Assembly: GCF_001640805.2 (NCBI RefSeq)
Contig: NC_066850.1
Coordinates: forward strand, 16,613,036 to 16,677,035
Reading direction: 5' to 3'
From: Lates calcarifer
Taxonomy: Eukaryota > Chordata > Actinopteri > Centropomidae
DNA length: 64,000 bases
Position numbers and translations under genes: made by a program. The stretch's first letter is position 1, and each line of letters begins with the position of its first letter. Positions 1 through 13,600 of the stretch are shown one piece after another. The notes beneath the pieces are model-generated. The model saw only the letters and a program-made list of their open reading frames with translations. It searched no databases and was not told the origin of the DNA.

Positions 1-2970
1 TTTTCTGGCTCATTTCCTCCAAGCTGTCAGACTGTATGTAAGAGTTTCTTAACCGTAACCATGATCTGAGAATGCTGCTTTAATTCCCACCAGGCCCATG
101 AAGGAGTATTTATGGAAATCATACTGTAACAGGGACAGCCAGAAAACTGCCCGAGTAACTATGTATCTCACATGGAAAATTACCTGTGGCTCCTGATGAA
201 GACATGGAAAATTGCAGGACCATTTATGGGTTGTGGTGCAGTGGAGAAAGGGGGTCTACTAAGTAAAATACTGTGATGCAGTCTGTGATAATTCCAGATT
301 CTCAGGTTTCCTCTGGCTCAGCCAGCTTTGTTTTCAAAGCTAATCTTTTTTTTTCTTTCTTTCTTTCTTTCTTTTTTTTTTTTTTTGGTTTTTTTTTTTT
401 GGAACATTTGACGGCTTGGACAGGGACGAGAACACCAAACAATCTGGTGAAGGATTTTAAAACAAAGCGCTCACCCGGGCAGCATTCATACCTGACAGAG
501 TGAGTCAGTCTGGTGAGGCAAGCAAAGAGGCTGCCAAACTGCTATTTTAGACTTTAGCCTAATCTGTTAGTGAATGTATGATATGTGGAGCAGATTCTTG
601 TCTGATAGCTCTTGTGACAAAGGTAAAAGCTAAATAAAAGCACAGGCATTAATCTTAAATATAATCTGCGTGCACTCTCACTCAAAGTAATATGGAAAAA
701 TGCATCTTACCCTGTTTGATAACCATCATTAACTTATTATACCACTCTTGGCAGGCCGTGTGCCCTTAAAATACATGTGCTGTCTGCTGCACTTTACCTC
801 AGCCAATGTCAGCACATAGAGAGCGATTACTCACTCCCATAGACTCACAGCATAGAAACACAAGGAAGGTTTGGCATTGCTGACATCCTGGTAAAAAGAA
901 AAATACCATTAGCTCAGAATGAGAGGTCACTGTCTCATATCTCCAAAGCCCTGGGCTCCCTTCAAGAGGAAATGAAAGAAAGCTTGAATGTCCCCCTAAC
1001 ACAAAAAGCAATATCTTGTAGGATAAATACCGATTCACTGAACATCACACACACACTTGTTGATATTTGTTTCATATTTTCTTTCCGGTAGAACACTAGC
1101 TTATAGAGATGTCTTGAGCCGATCCTAAGGATTGGCATTGGGGGAAAATAAGGGCATATCTTAATATCAGATAAAATAAAATCCAATCCTTATTGTATGT
1201 TCAATCCTGCTGTGTTCTGTCCACCTCGGCCTGCTAGTGTTGAAACTGCCCTCCTTTAAGACAGTGCAGCATCCCATTGCATAAGGCAGTGAGAGTTAGT
1301 GTGTCTGAATATGAAATATTATCTGGACACAGTAGTGGGTAACTCAGAGTTCAGACACTAGGGTTGGAAAAATACACAGGTTCACTGTAGAAAAAATTCA
1401 GCTAGCAGCTTCTCATTTACAGGTGTTGGAGATTTACTGACTTTTCCAGCTTTTTTTAAAGCAACAAATCTAGCAACTTTTTGGATAATCTTAGCTACTT
1501 CCCCTGGAAAAGAGTTTCCAGTATTTCTCCTCAGCTAATATAGATGTGAATGAAGTAAATATTGTTGCAAAATGATGTGATGTTGTCAGACAACGTGACT
1601 GTTATAGAGTGGTGCGGGGATGACATATCTCTATAGGCCACCTCTGAAGTTAGTTAAGACTAACATGTAGTCTTAATGGGCTGTGTTTCAGCCGCTACTT
1701 CACATGGGAAAAAAGAAGGACTTTCACCTCTGGAACTCTGCATTTGTGGCCTGATAGCACAGCCCCGTCGACCTGATTAGCAGTCATTTTATTGTACATC
1801 ATAAGACTGTGGTTCATGAGATAAAGCGTGTTAAAAGCAGACTTTGGGTTATGCAAGTTTAAAACAAGTTCTTGCTGTAACAGACAGAACTTGGTTGCAA
1901 ACCACCACTTTCAGTCCTGCTTTTGTTTTGTGTAAAACATCCCTGCAGGAAAACATTTCCATCATCCTTTTAGAATAGATGAATGTTTTAGTGAGCCATT
2001 AATTGTCGTTTTTTTTTTTTTTTTTTCTTTCCCACCCTCACATGTCATCCCCTGAGGCAGAGACAAAGTGATATTTATCTGAGGGAGAAGAAACATTGAG
2101 CTGACAGCTCCTCTCAGAAGCATGAAAGCGATGACTGAACATGCTGCTGGTCTGTCAGGAGGAGCAGCGGAGAGCGTATTTTGACATAAACATGTAGTCC
2201 AGCAGTTGATGGCGAGGTGCTGTGAACCTGTTTGACCTGCAGTCTTTTTGAGGTTGCCTCCAAGTGCCACTTTGCTGGTCAGATTTACTTATTGTGTTAT
2301 TGGCCGTGGGTGTGGATTTGGTAAACTGATCTTGGAGTCTCATATCTCGGGAGTTTCCAGTGCCTTCAAGCATCTAACCAAGCAGTAATAAAAGAGATGT
2401 TGTTGCATTTAAGTGACACACAAGCATTAGAGGAAACAGACAGGCTAAAGCTTTGCATGTCTGCATGTTAATCTGACGGACAGTCTCTCTGTTATCTCCA
2501 CTCTGTGTGGGGCTGTGTTGGCCTTTTCACCATGCACCAGTCATGTTAATTCATCGCCCACACGGTCCACCAACACTGAGGGGCCTTCAACAAGCTGCAG
2601 TGTCCTGTTGTGTTCCATAAAATATGCTGCACATATCATCTACACATCTTTCTCCCTGTTGTTTAACCAGACCATTTTTGGTCCTTGTTGACCTTTTTGT
2701 CAGCAGTTTCCCTCACTGACAAGGCCAGGGGTTTCTGGAAGGTTTAGACTGGCCGTCGTCCCAGCTAAATTAACCCCTGAATATCTTTTCAATAATCAAG
2801 ATTTCCATCACAAGGCAGTAGTTCGCGAGTACTCTCCAACTCCTCAGCACAGGATGAAGCTGGTTTAATATTTATATGAATTTGAGAAAAGTGTATGAGA
2901 AAGTGTATTTTGGGAATACGATTATTTTCTTTCTCGCAGAGAGATTTCACTCTCATTTCTGTATATTAAA
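1..2970. other. intergenic sequence, no gene seen
   Basis: No convincing exon was found on either strand. The open frames are short, lack splice-site support and resemble no family I recognise. The stretch holds a pyrimidine/poly-T tract at about 347-400 and another poly-T run at about 2010-2026. It lies downstream of the net1 3' end and is probably ordinary intergenic DNA. Confidence 0.5.
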
Positions 2971-2974
2971 TATG

Positions 2975-3135
2975 AAGCTAGCCAGCAGCATTAGCTTAGC
3001 TTAGCTTAGCATAAAGACCAGAAATAGCTGGCAGCTAGCCTAGCTCTGTCCCAAAGTAAAAAAAAAAAAAAACTGCCCACAGCAGTCAAAACTTCACTGC
3101 AACCTGTATCTGTAACTTCTGTCTGAGGCATCGAT
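2975..3135. repeat. dispersed fish repeat with TTAGC iterations
   Basis: A run of TTAGC units at about 2990-3010 is followed by a segment reading like 'CATAAAGACCAGAAA...GCTAGCCTAGCTCTGTCC' and a poly-A tract. This arrangement is familiar from a dispersed repeat in many teleost genomes. I recognise the pattern but cannot name the family or its exact borders. Confidence 0.45.
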
Positions 3136-4387
3136 CTTCTCATCTCTGGTGAGAAAAAAAGTGTATTTTTGTAAAATGTGGAACTGTACCTTTAATCAAC
3201 AACACATTTTGAAAATGTAAAAGTAATTTGGCTGTTTGGTGCTGGGTATTGAACAGTGGGTTTATCAGCGTTTTGAAAACAGCAGCCCTCTGCCAACTGG
3301 AAGTGAGTCTGATGAGAACCACGACAGTGAACCAGAATACTGAAGCTGTGGTCATAAAACCAGAACAGTAACCGAGAGATGTTAAAATGCTCTGCACAGC
3401 TGTGGGGAACCATAGAGCTGAGTTTATCTCTTTGTTGTCTGTTATTTGACCAGATGTTGATAAAGAGATGTTGATTACTGCAGCTTTAATTATCAGGGAT
3501 GGTGCTTTAAAATGGTTGAAAACCCAGAGCTTTTGCTCCAGAATAGTCAGAGGTGAATCCTGCCGTCTCAGCTCCTTGTCACATTGGCTAATGTCTTGTG
3601 TTAGGTGTCACTTCTACATTGCACTTACAGTAATTGAGAAACTGGGTGTTTGAGTCAGACCAGTCTTGGAAGTTTCTGCTTCCCTCAGTTTATCTGATCC
3701 TTCCTCTTTTGACAGCTGAAGCTGAAAGCAGTTAGTAGCCATCAGGAAGTGCTGGTGGAATTTGTGTGGTGGAGGGAGCGGAGTGTCAGAGGATGTGACA
3801 GTGACATATCACTGTCAGAAGGCTTATCTGTCTGTGTCTATCAATATCCTGGCCCATAGTTCTTTCAGTGTTACATAAACTGCACCATCTCCAAAAGAGC
3901 TTTTTCATTATGTAGCTGCAGCTGGTGTGTAGCATCATAAAATCAGCATCAGTCGCTTTATTAGCTTTGATTCAGCAGAGGCCTCCAACCTCTGACACTC
4001 AAATAAGCAACCAAATCATTTATGTTGATTAAAGGCTAACAAAATTAATGGTAGGTCTGATTTAACTGAGTTAAACTTATAAAATGGTGCAATTACTTTG
4101 TATTACTTGGATCTTATTTTATTTTTATTTGACATTTTATCCTGTATAAACAGCAGTAGGCAGCTGAGACAGAAAGGAGAGACATTCTGTCTCCACTGTC
4201 AAGGTTTACATTTTCCCTTCCTACCTGCATATGGCAACGATATTAAGTTGAGTTTAAGGTTAGGAAAGGATTGTGGCTTCTGCTTAAATTACACATTATA
4301 TGTTTATACTATGACATTGGCATTGAACATTGCCATTAGATTGTGAGGTGTGGAATTGTTCTGGATGGATGTAGTTTACAGTGGATA

Positions 4388-4929
4388 TACTCTGATCAGC
4401 CACAACATTAAAACCACTTGCATAATATAGTGTAGGTCCCCCTTGTGTCACTAAAACAGCTCTGACCCATCAGGGCATGGAAACAGGACCTCTGAGGGTG
4501 TCCTGTGGTGTCTGGCACTGGGATATTGGCAGTGGATCCTTTTGGTCCTGTGGGTTGCAGGGTGGGGCCTCCAACATTTGGCTTGTTCTGGTGCATCCCA
4601 CAGATGTTCAATCAGATTTGGATCTGGGGGATTTGGAGGCCAGGTCAACACCTTGGGCTCTTTGTCGTGTTCCTTGAGCCATTCCTGAGCAGTTTCTGTG
4701 GTGTGGTGGGAGCGCTGTCCTGCTGGGAGAGGCCCCTGCTGTCAGGGAGTGTGTTTGCCATTGGGAGGGGTGCTTGGTTTACAGCAATGTTAAATTGGGT
4801 GACATGGATCAAAGTAACATCCAGATAAATGTGAGGCCCCAAGGTTTCCCTGCAGAACTTTGCATTGTAAAGAGATTCATGTTATTCACTTCACCTGTCA
4901 GTGGTTTCATGTTGTGGCTGATCTGTGTA
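4388..4929 (-). mobile_element. non-autonomous DNA transposon with terminal inverted repeats (Tc1/mariner-like)
   Basis: The left end (from 4388) and the reverse complement of the right end (to 4929) share an imperfect inverted repeat of about 30 bases containing GATCAGCCACAACAT and AAACCAC. Both ends begin with TA, as expected for Tc1/mariner target sites. On the minus strand, around 4560-4650, a remnant reads PPNPPDPNLIEHLWD, close to the 'SPDLNPIEHLWD' block near the C-terminal catalytic acid of Tc1-type transposases. The rest is degraded, so the copy is non-autonomous. The same element is common in fish genomes. Confidence 0.75.
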
Positions 4930-6385
4930 CATTTTCACCACTTGACTACCAGAAGGAACCAACTTTGACTTACTTTTGAAGTTTTGGCCTTTCAATAATA
5001 ATAACATTGTCTTAAAAAATTACAAAAAAGAAGTTTAATAAAGAGAAACAGAAGTCAGGAGAGAGAAAAGACTGGATTTGAAGAAACACCCAATCCCACA
5101 TCCATCTATTTACACACCAACTTTTGGTTCAGCTTCTATATATACTGTAGCTTTGGGCACACTTTTCTGATGCAGTGAGGGATTATAACAGCCATTTAGG
5201 GCGGCTCACTTTCAGTCTTCAACTAATCCATCTAAACCTGTTCATTGCCCTGTTGGACTCTGTTTTTAGCAGCACATGTTTTTTGCATTTTGAGATGTCA
5301 GCCTAACTTTGATAGCTTTGAGAGATTATTATCAACATTTCAGGTGCACTCACTTTTGGTTTCACCTCCAAGTGGTTGAAATAATCAGGCTTAGCTGCTG
5401 GTTTGTTCACATCCTGTCTGATTGTGTGACTGCATGTGATTGTTGACTTTACTACGACTCTCCTGAAAAGCACTCTGGCGCAATGTTAAAGGCACTGAAA
5501 AGGATATATGTCTGCAAGCTAATGTCTGCAAAAAGAACACTCATAACTGCCATTAAATGACATGCAGTACAGTGACTTCAGTTCTAAAGAGAGGGTTTTA
5601 ACACATTTTCTCAGATTCTCACACCAGCTGCTGTCTGACGTTTGTCACAAGCAGCACCACTTTGCTGCTCAGGAACTTAACAACATCCATTTAATGTTGG
5701 TACAAGTTCAACTTCCATTAAAGTAAATGGGTGACTCTGTGGAGAGCATGAGCAAATGTTTGGGGAATGCTCTCAGTTTCTTAGAGACAGATGTAAAGAC
5801 ATAATATACTTAATAAAACTGCAAGCAGCATCTGGGCTCTGCCAGGCAGACAAGTAAAGGAAGAAAAGCTGCCTCTCTGTTACAAATACTTCATGTGTTT
5901 CATTTAAACAGCTCACAGTGATGGACGAGGAGAAGCTGTCTCTGTGTTTTCTCTCTGCTGATCACTTTATCCATCTTGCATAATCACCAAACTACAGAGT
6001 ATGGTGTGTGCAGCATTTACAGCCTTAAATTCTTTAAACTCAGTCTGTTTGTTGAAACATTTAACAAGCTCTTATCAACTATTCATCAGGTATTCACTGG
6101 AAATCACTGACCTGATAAAGAGAGGTGTTTCCTCCCATAAAAACTCTGTCAGCAAATGAGTTGTTGCAGTTTGAAAAACTAAATCCTGACTAATTCTTAC
6201 ACTGGAAATGTTTCTCTTGGCACTTACACAAAACTGACTAGTTAAGAGTCAAGCGGTCATAAACCAGTGGACATCTCCTTCTTTTTCCTTCATTTTGGCC
6301 ACTCCTCAACCACATTTCTCAAAATGTAAAGTCAGAGTGAGGAACATATAAATGACATGAAATCAAAAGTTCAGATGCAGATCTT
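4930..6385. other. intergenic sequence, no gene seen
   Basis: AT-rich sequence between the inverted-repeat element and the inferred net1 polyadenylation region. No exon-like frame with flanking splice sites, RNA gene or clear repeat was recognised. Confidence 0.45.
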
Positions 6386-7656
6386 TTTATTGTTCTTTTA
6401 TTAAATACAGTTTGTGGCCAGCAAGTTGCCTATTTTTCTTCTCTGTTTTCCATCTTGTGCACACATACAAAAACCTTCTTTTCATCTCTCTTCCCCTACA
6501 TACTTTTTCCATTCATTACACTCACTTGAGTTTTACCATCTATCATCCATCTACGAGCAAGATATCACATCAACTTACACAGGAAGTTGTTGGATTTACA
6601 CATCTTGCAATCTTCCAAAACACAGCTTTATCCATCTCGTCTCTCATCTCTTCAGCCTTCAGACAACATTCTCTTACTTTCATTAACAAGTCCTTTACAT
6701 GTTTAACTGTCCAATCCCTTAGGACAGCTAAATACATCCTGCTGCCTCAACAGCTGCGAGCTGTGCCCACAACTAGAGAGCCATGCAAGATCCTACACTG
6801 AAAAGTTTCGTTCTAAAAACATGGCTCAGTTCAAAATTTTGTGTTAAAACAAAACTCCATCTCTTCTCTGACGTGATTTCAACTTCTGATCATTTCACCA
6901 CGCTTCATAGTGATGTCTTCCACATGTCTTCCAACAGTGAGAGACTGAAATCTCATCTGTTAGGGGTTTAAAATTAATGCCTCTGAAAATAAAAAACTGT
7001 CTGGGTCCAAACATCTGTCATTTAAGGAATGTATAAAAATAAGATCTTTTCATTCATCTAAAAATCAGACTTTTACAGAGAAAGTTGTAGCATTGTGTTG
7101 TACATCTCATCTATTTGGGGATTCTTTTCCTTTCCTGTCTCCTAAACAAGCTCAAAATTTCAAAAAACTTCACCTGAAAGCTAAAACAGTGCTGTTTTAT
7201 AATATCTACAAAAAAATACTACAACCGATTTTATAATATAAAAATGTAAAACTTTCATTAGCTCCCAAAAATGGTCTAAAATAATGTTTAAATAGTAAAT
7301 TAATAGTAAACAAGATTTGATGCACCACCTCTATCTTCAGGAAATCCACATGTGACACACAGATTCATATGTGAAATGTGTTTGCTTCTTGTTATGCTTC
7401 CCTTTTTCAGGAGTTACTGGAAGGCATGTACATCTCTCAGAATGCTGTGTCTCTGTGGGATGCACTTTGAAGGAGGGGTAAGGTAAATAGCTGCCGAAGT
7501 GGACAGTAACACAGAACACTGTTGTAATAATATGCACCCACGCAGACACACATAAATACGAGTTCCACACTTCTCTGCGCTGTTTTTTTGTTTGTTTGTT
7601 TATGTACAAAAAACAAAATGTCCGCCCAGGAGTCCATTGTCTCCTGCCAACTCAGT
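6386..7656 (-). other. net1: net1 3' untranslated region with polyadenylation signals
   Basis: Sequence following the net1 stop codon on the minus strand. Two AATAAA hexamers on the minus strand lie at 6397-6402 and 6386-6391, giving a 3' UTR of about 1.25 kb. No splice sites or competing frames are evident. The extent is inferred from the hexamers. Transcript 3'-end data would settle it. Confidence 0.55.
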
Positions 7657-10600
7657 TCACACCATAGTCTCTTTTCTCTTCCCTAAAGAACACAGACTCT
7701 TCTTGTCCTTTTTGGTTTTGTGTGATGTGGACGAGGAGAGCGGGGACGTGGAGGACGATGATGTCGTCGAAGATGAGGAGGAAGGTGAGGAGGAAGGTGA
7801 GGAGGAAGGTGAGGGAGATGTCGCGGCGGGGCTGGAGGTTGTGTTGTTGCATGGTGAGCTGGGGGCGGACTGAGAGGTGGGCTGCGGGCAGTTCTCGTCC
7901 GTTTCCTCCATGTGGATGATGGCCGAGACAGAGGAGGGGCGGCGCTTGGAGCGGGCAGAGCTCGTGGGTGGACTGGGGGTGTTGGACTCATTGAGGGGCC
8001 GGTGGACGGAGATCGCGCTACGGAGGCAGTTGAGCCACTGCTGCTTGTGGAAGACATCGTTCACTTGCAGGGTGTGGGACTGCGCATGGCTCGGGTCTTG
8101 AGAACGCACTCGGAAAGATGTTCTTGGCTGTTAAAGAAATGGGAAAAAAATCAATTAGTGACATGATATATTTAATAGAAGTAGAAAGCTGCATTAACTG
8201 TAACACATTATTTAAATGTTGGACACGAGCCTTACCTTTGTCTGCATTGCTGAAAGCACCTCTGAAGGAGCCACCCATTCTGACATCTCCATCCTGCAGG
8301 TCCTCCAGCACCAGATCCTGCACCGGGATTGGCTGTCGGTAAACCTGGAAACACTGGCGCTCATTCCTGGTGACGGGGCGCGTCAGAACCAGCAGCTCAG
8401 TAAACAGGAACACGTGCAGCTTCTGGTAGGAATGAAAAAACAGAAAAATATTAAAACCATACCGCTGATATTTGGAGGATGTTATCTGATATCAAAGTTC
8501 ATACTTCTTAGTATTTTATATGGGCTGTGAGGCTTGTGTTGTTGTGTGAAGAGGCAGATAAAGCAGCAGTGTGTTGTCGAGAGGAAAGTGAGTGTTTGTT
8601 TTGCTCACCGTCCCACTCTTGTTACGGAGCTCCCCGTGGCACAGCAGGCTCTTGCACTGCTCAATGCGAGGGTCCTTCTGCCTGTCATCCAGATACTCCA
8701 GCTTGTCGATGTAGTACTGGCACTCAGACTCTCCCTTCTTCATATTGATGTCAGACAGAACACCCTGGATGATGGTGATCTAAACAAACAAGGAAGCAAA
8801 TTATTAACTTCAGCCACTTTTAAGATAGACAACCTAAACTGGTTCCTGTGTTTAACAAATTGGTCTTTGTGTCTTTGACTTACTGCTTCCTCCAGGCTAG
8901 CTGTGTCGGGGTGCTCTGGTGGAGTGTGTTTCAGAATCTCTCTGAGCAGCAGTGGGTACTTGACCAAGCGGGAGCGTGGAATGTCCAAGAAGCTCCACAG
9001 GTCCAGTTTCCTGCTGAAAGGGGACTCAAGGCAACGCTGCAGGAAGTCCTGCACTCGCCTGTCCTGTTTCTTCTGGTCCAGCAGCGCCTTGGCTGCCAGC
9101 TGGTTGCTGCAGTAGTCCTTGTAGGCATTTAGCCTGGGCAGCTGCAGAAGAAGGAAGGGACACTTTAACTAACTGCCACTGTACTTGCAACCCCAGGATA
9201 TGAACAGAATCATTGAGTTACTTATATTTAGTGAAAGGACATTTACCCAGCAAACGACAATCTGTCCGATCTGGCCCACAGTCCCATCTCGCCCTGTGGC
9301 TTTGGAGAGCTGGGCCAGCAAGTCCTCATGCAGAGGGATGTAGGCGTCCAGGTTGCCGAAAATGTGAGTGAGCTCTTCCTCAGACATAATGGAGAGCTTC
9401 AGCATTGGGTCATGGTACGCCTGTGAGTGGGAGGAGAGCCAAAATGGTCAAATAACAACATCCAAGCAGGCCAAGGGGGGGAGGATGCTAAGAATAGTTC
9501 AGTGAAGAGGGGTACAACACAAAGACGGAGGAATAATTCCTGTCTTTTTATAGCTCCTGGCTTGGCTGTATGCAAGGCCTGCCAGACTTTGATTTAATCT
9601 GTTTGCTTTATATGTACTCCCTCTGCCTCGGAGGTTTAAAAGTACAAACCTTGCGTGCGAGCTGAAGGTCCTCAATCAGATCCTGTTCTCCACGAGACAG
9701 CTCAAATATGGCCTAGGGAAGGAGAGGAGGAGGCACAGAAAGATACTTAGCAAAACACATGAATCAGGAAGTCATTACATAATTGCAATAGACAGTGATT
9801 AGTCTAAAAGTAAAACTTTAATGGTGCCAAATGATTGAGGTCAACTCCTTCTTGCTCTCTGTGTTTAAAACTGTACAAAGTTTATGGCTGTCGACAGTTG
9901 GCTAAGATATCTGACATATGCAGGAAAAAAGGGGGAGGAGGGGTATATGAGTTTACACAGACTGGGAAATGAGCCCTGGATGGCTTTTGGCCCCATTTAG
10001 ACTATTTGACACAAATACTACAGGGATATGTGAGACTAGTCTGACAGACAGGTAGAATTCACTGCTGTCTGGATTTCTTACTTTGCACTTTTCCCATTGG
10101 TGTCCTAACAATGTTTACCTGCCATTTCTACTATACATCAGTGTCTCAGTGTTGATTCTCACCTCTTGCCGCTTGATCTCTTTGGTGGACAAAGTTCCCT
10201 TCTGGTGCACGTCTAGTGTCTCTGACCACAGCATGCTGTTCCTCCTTTTGGGCGGTGTGGGGGCCGCGGCCTTGCTGCAAGGCTTCTGGGGCATGCCCGG
10301 CGACTTGCCATCGCTCCGGAAGGAGGCCTGTAGATGGGAAAGAGGAAGCCCTAGATGTCAGATATGTTGAAATTGGAAGTTTTTTTTGTAGTGTAACATG
10401 CACGATTAAGAGGTGTCCATTAGTGGAATGTCACGGTTGCTCACCTGGATGGTTTGGCCGAAGCGCCGGACGGCCCCATTCTTCACCGGAGAGATGAGGT
10501 TGGCTAGCGACGTCACCCTGCCGAGAGGACGGACACGCTTTGTGCTGGGTTCCTAAAAAGGCAAGAGCAAATGGAAGGAGAGATTAGTCGGGGGATTGTA

Positions 10601-13600
10601 TCATAGTAATCATATCATCTCAAAGAACACTCTTAAGTTTTCCTTTGCTGTTCCTCTGTGACTTATTTGTGATAGAACACATCAAGTCATGTCATTAGTA
10701 ACAATTACTGACTCCGCTCTCTGGTTTGGGAAGAAGAAATAGGAGTAGCTGGAGCCAAGGTCGAGCAGCAACCAGACAGACTGGCGGACCGGCAGCCAGA
10801 CAAAGACACAGAGGCGGAGGAGGCAGCTCCAGCAGTTGTTGGCTCCATCATGTGAAGAGTCTTGAGCCAGGCCAGCCCACTGAGCACAAAGACTGCTTTC
10901 TGACTGCTAATCTAGAGGGGAAGGGGTTCTGGTGGAATGCCAGGAATGCACGAGACCCTGCTCTCAGCTGTTCAACACCCCTCCCCACACACGCACTGCT
11001 ACTATCTGGCCTGATAACAGCTACAACTACGCTCGAGAATGGATCTGTTCCATCATTCAAACCGTGTAAAATAAACGCTTACTGATTACTCCAGGTCGTT
11101 TACTGCCTTTCTCTGGGAAACTGAGCAGGATGGAAGTGTGTGGCAGTGTGTCAGGAGTGTTCAGTAAAACAGACCAACAATGTGACTCGGAGAAAGAAGC
11201 AGCAGTCATAAACAGACAGTGAATCTGTTCCCTCTCAAGTGTTTACACACAGCGGCATTGCAGGGGGTGCACAGCGGTGTTTATGGCTGCGAGTTGAGAC
11301 AGGCTCTTCAGCAAGCCTTGCGTGAGAGCAGCTCCACACCTGGGCCAGGTGACCCCCATCCTACTCCTCCCCTCGCCCATCCCCGAGGCTGGGAGAAACG
11401 AGAGAACTGCTTGGCCTCGTGCCAAAAACAACAGGCCACAGGAATCAAAGAGCTGAAGATCTGAGGTAATGATTTCAGCCCATAGAGCCTCTTCAAAAAC
11501 TTAACTGGATAAGACAGCCAAAGCCACAATCAGCATTTCCAAAATTTGCACTCCCTGCAAAACATTTTCCTTTTTTTTTTTTTTTTTTTTTAAACAAACT
11601 ATACACTAATGAAGCCTTGCTCCTTGAAATTGAGTGCAGCACTAGAGCAGTTGCTTACATTTTCTCCTGACTCAGGCCAAATGGGATTTTGCCTTGGCTC
11701 AGCGAATCTGGGAAACAGAGCAGTCGCTCAGGCTCCGTGCCCTGCGGACACAGCTGCGGAACAGATCCAGTTAAGTCTGCTGTGGCCTGAGAGCTGCTCA
11801 GGCTGTGGATGAGTCACGGTCTGCTGTGGCCAGGGTCTCCAAATGGGATCAGATGGGAACAGCCAGGCAGCCTTGAAAACTTAGCAAGCCCTCTAGTGGC
11901 AGGGGCCAGCAAAGAGACGCTGCATACCAACTTGTTTTGACTGTGGCACATGTGTCTGAGGAAACTGCCTCTAATTTGTGACCTTTTATCTGTAGACAAA
12001 GAAAATAAGTAAAAAGCAAGTAAAAGCTGGAGGAGTGGGGGGTGGGGGTCCCAAAGTCAATATTGGAAATGTGTGTTGACTATTATGCCCTTCCTGTCCT
12101 TTTATGACTGACTCCAGAAAAACAAAAAGCTACTAAATCCTCTCAGCGTGAATCAGCTAGCCAGCAAGTGAGACACTGTAGATGGGGAAAGTTGCTATTC
12201 CTGGCAGTTTGACCAGGAAACAGTGGAGTTATAGTGAGTCCAGCTCACTTCAGAAAACCAGATGGACCAAAATGCTCCTATACCTACTCTGTCCCTATGA
12301 TTACATCACAGCTCAACCTGATAATAGCTGAGAAAAGAACAGTCAGACCATAAATAAAAGAGTTGAGGTCAGCACACAGGAAAACAACCCTGCATGAAGC
12401 TAAGAGGGTATCTCAATTGTGAAATTCTGTGAGAATAGGACTCACTTCATGAATTGTCCTTTGACTTCTCCTTTATCAAGTGGTTTACTGTCAATGAAAC
12501 CACATCATCCCAAAAGCTCTTCCGAAAGGGAACCACGCAAGCCTCAAAAGGGGAAGGAAGGAGCTGAAGAAGTGACTTTTATTAATACAGAAACAGAGAA
12601 CACACCTGGGTTTCAAAACCCATGTCCCTTTAATAGTTTCTGTAGCTGAAGGAATGCACTCTAGCCGCTGTGCTGATTCTGCATCAGAGACCTCAGAGTC
12701 AGCGGTCAAAAGCAAAGTATTTCTAGATGGGACTGAACTAAAAGGATGCAAGGTTGTTGACTGAGAATCCAACCCCAACTGCTCCACTGTTTGTGGTACT
12801 AACTATCCTGATCTGTCCATATCCCACCAAGGCTGAGCTTCCTGCCGGGATGGGTTTACTGTTTAGAACTCACCCAGGTGCAGTGTAATCCAATCATTAA
12901 CTTTCCCTGGTTAGGCAGTATCTCAAGCATTGTTATAATTGCCTTGGGACAAAGTTCAAATTTCATCTCACAGGCACAGGTCAATTCAAAGCACACACAC
13001 TGTGCTCCTGAGATAAAAACAGGGTTAGGTGCTGATTGACTCACAATCTGACGCATGACACAAAGATATGACCTCATCTAAATGAGTTCTAGGCAAACAT
13101 TTACTGAAAGATACAAGTAGCAGCTACACAAAGTATAAATGTTTTTGCATCTCACCTCTGACTCTTTGTTGGCTTGGTTCTGGTAGTCTATCACTTGCAG
13201 AGTCCGTTTGATAGGGACCAAGCTACCCAGTTCATCGTAAGCCACCATAGCTTTCAATAAGAACACAATATCCTTTTTTTTAATCCAGGCGTGTCAGCTT
13301 CCCAAGTAATCCACATCAAAGGAAAAAAGCTGATGAAAATCAATGGTAGTGTAAGAGTTTTAAAAAAAATTAAATAAATAATACATCTTTGTCTTCTTCT
13401 TTCCTCAGGGAACGAGCTCTCTGAAAGCTCTCCTCTCTAGACTTTGGTCTGAGGTGTACTGAGGGGGAGAGGGCTTTATACAGGAAGGAGAGACTGGGAG
13501 GAGCCTCTGCTCAGCCCTCGTGGCTGAGGCAACAATGGGTTTACTTGGAAGAGTAGAGGCTACCTGCATGCTCTGTTGATCCACACACTTAGTGATAACA

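Noticed and set aside
4505..4828. 107-codon plus-strand frame
   Set aside because: Lies inside the inverted-repeat transposon, antisense to its transposase remnant.
7592..7873. Plus-strand frame rich in Asp/Glu (EEEGEEEGEEEG)
   Set aside because: It is the antisense shadow of the serine-rich NET1 tail on the minus strand.
8018..8413. Idea that the net1 PH-domain frameshift is an alternative C-terminus
   Set aside because: The shifted frame soon loses all similarity to the family, while the other frame stays conserved for 150 codons to the expected KETMV end.
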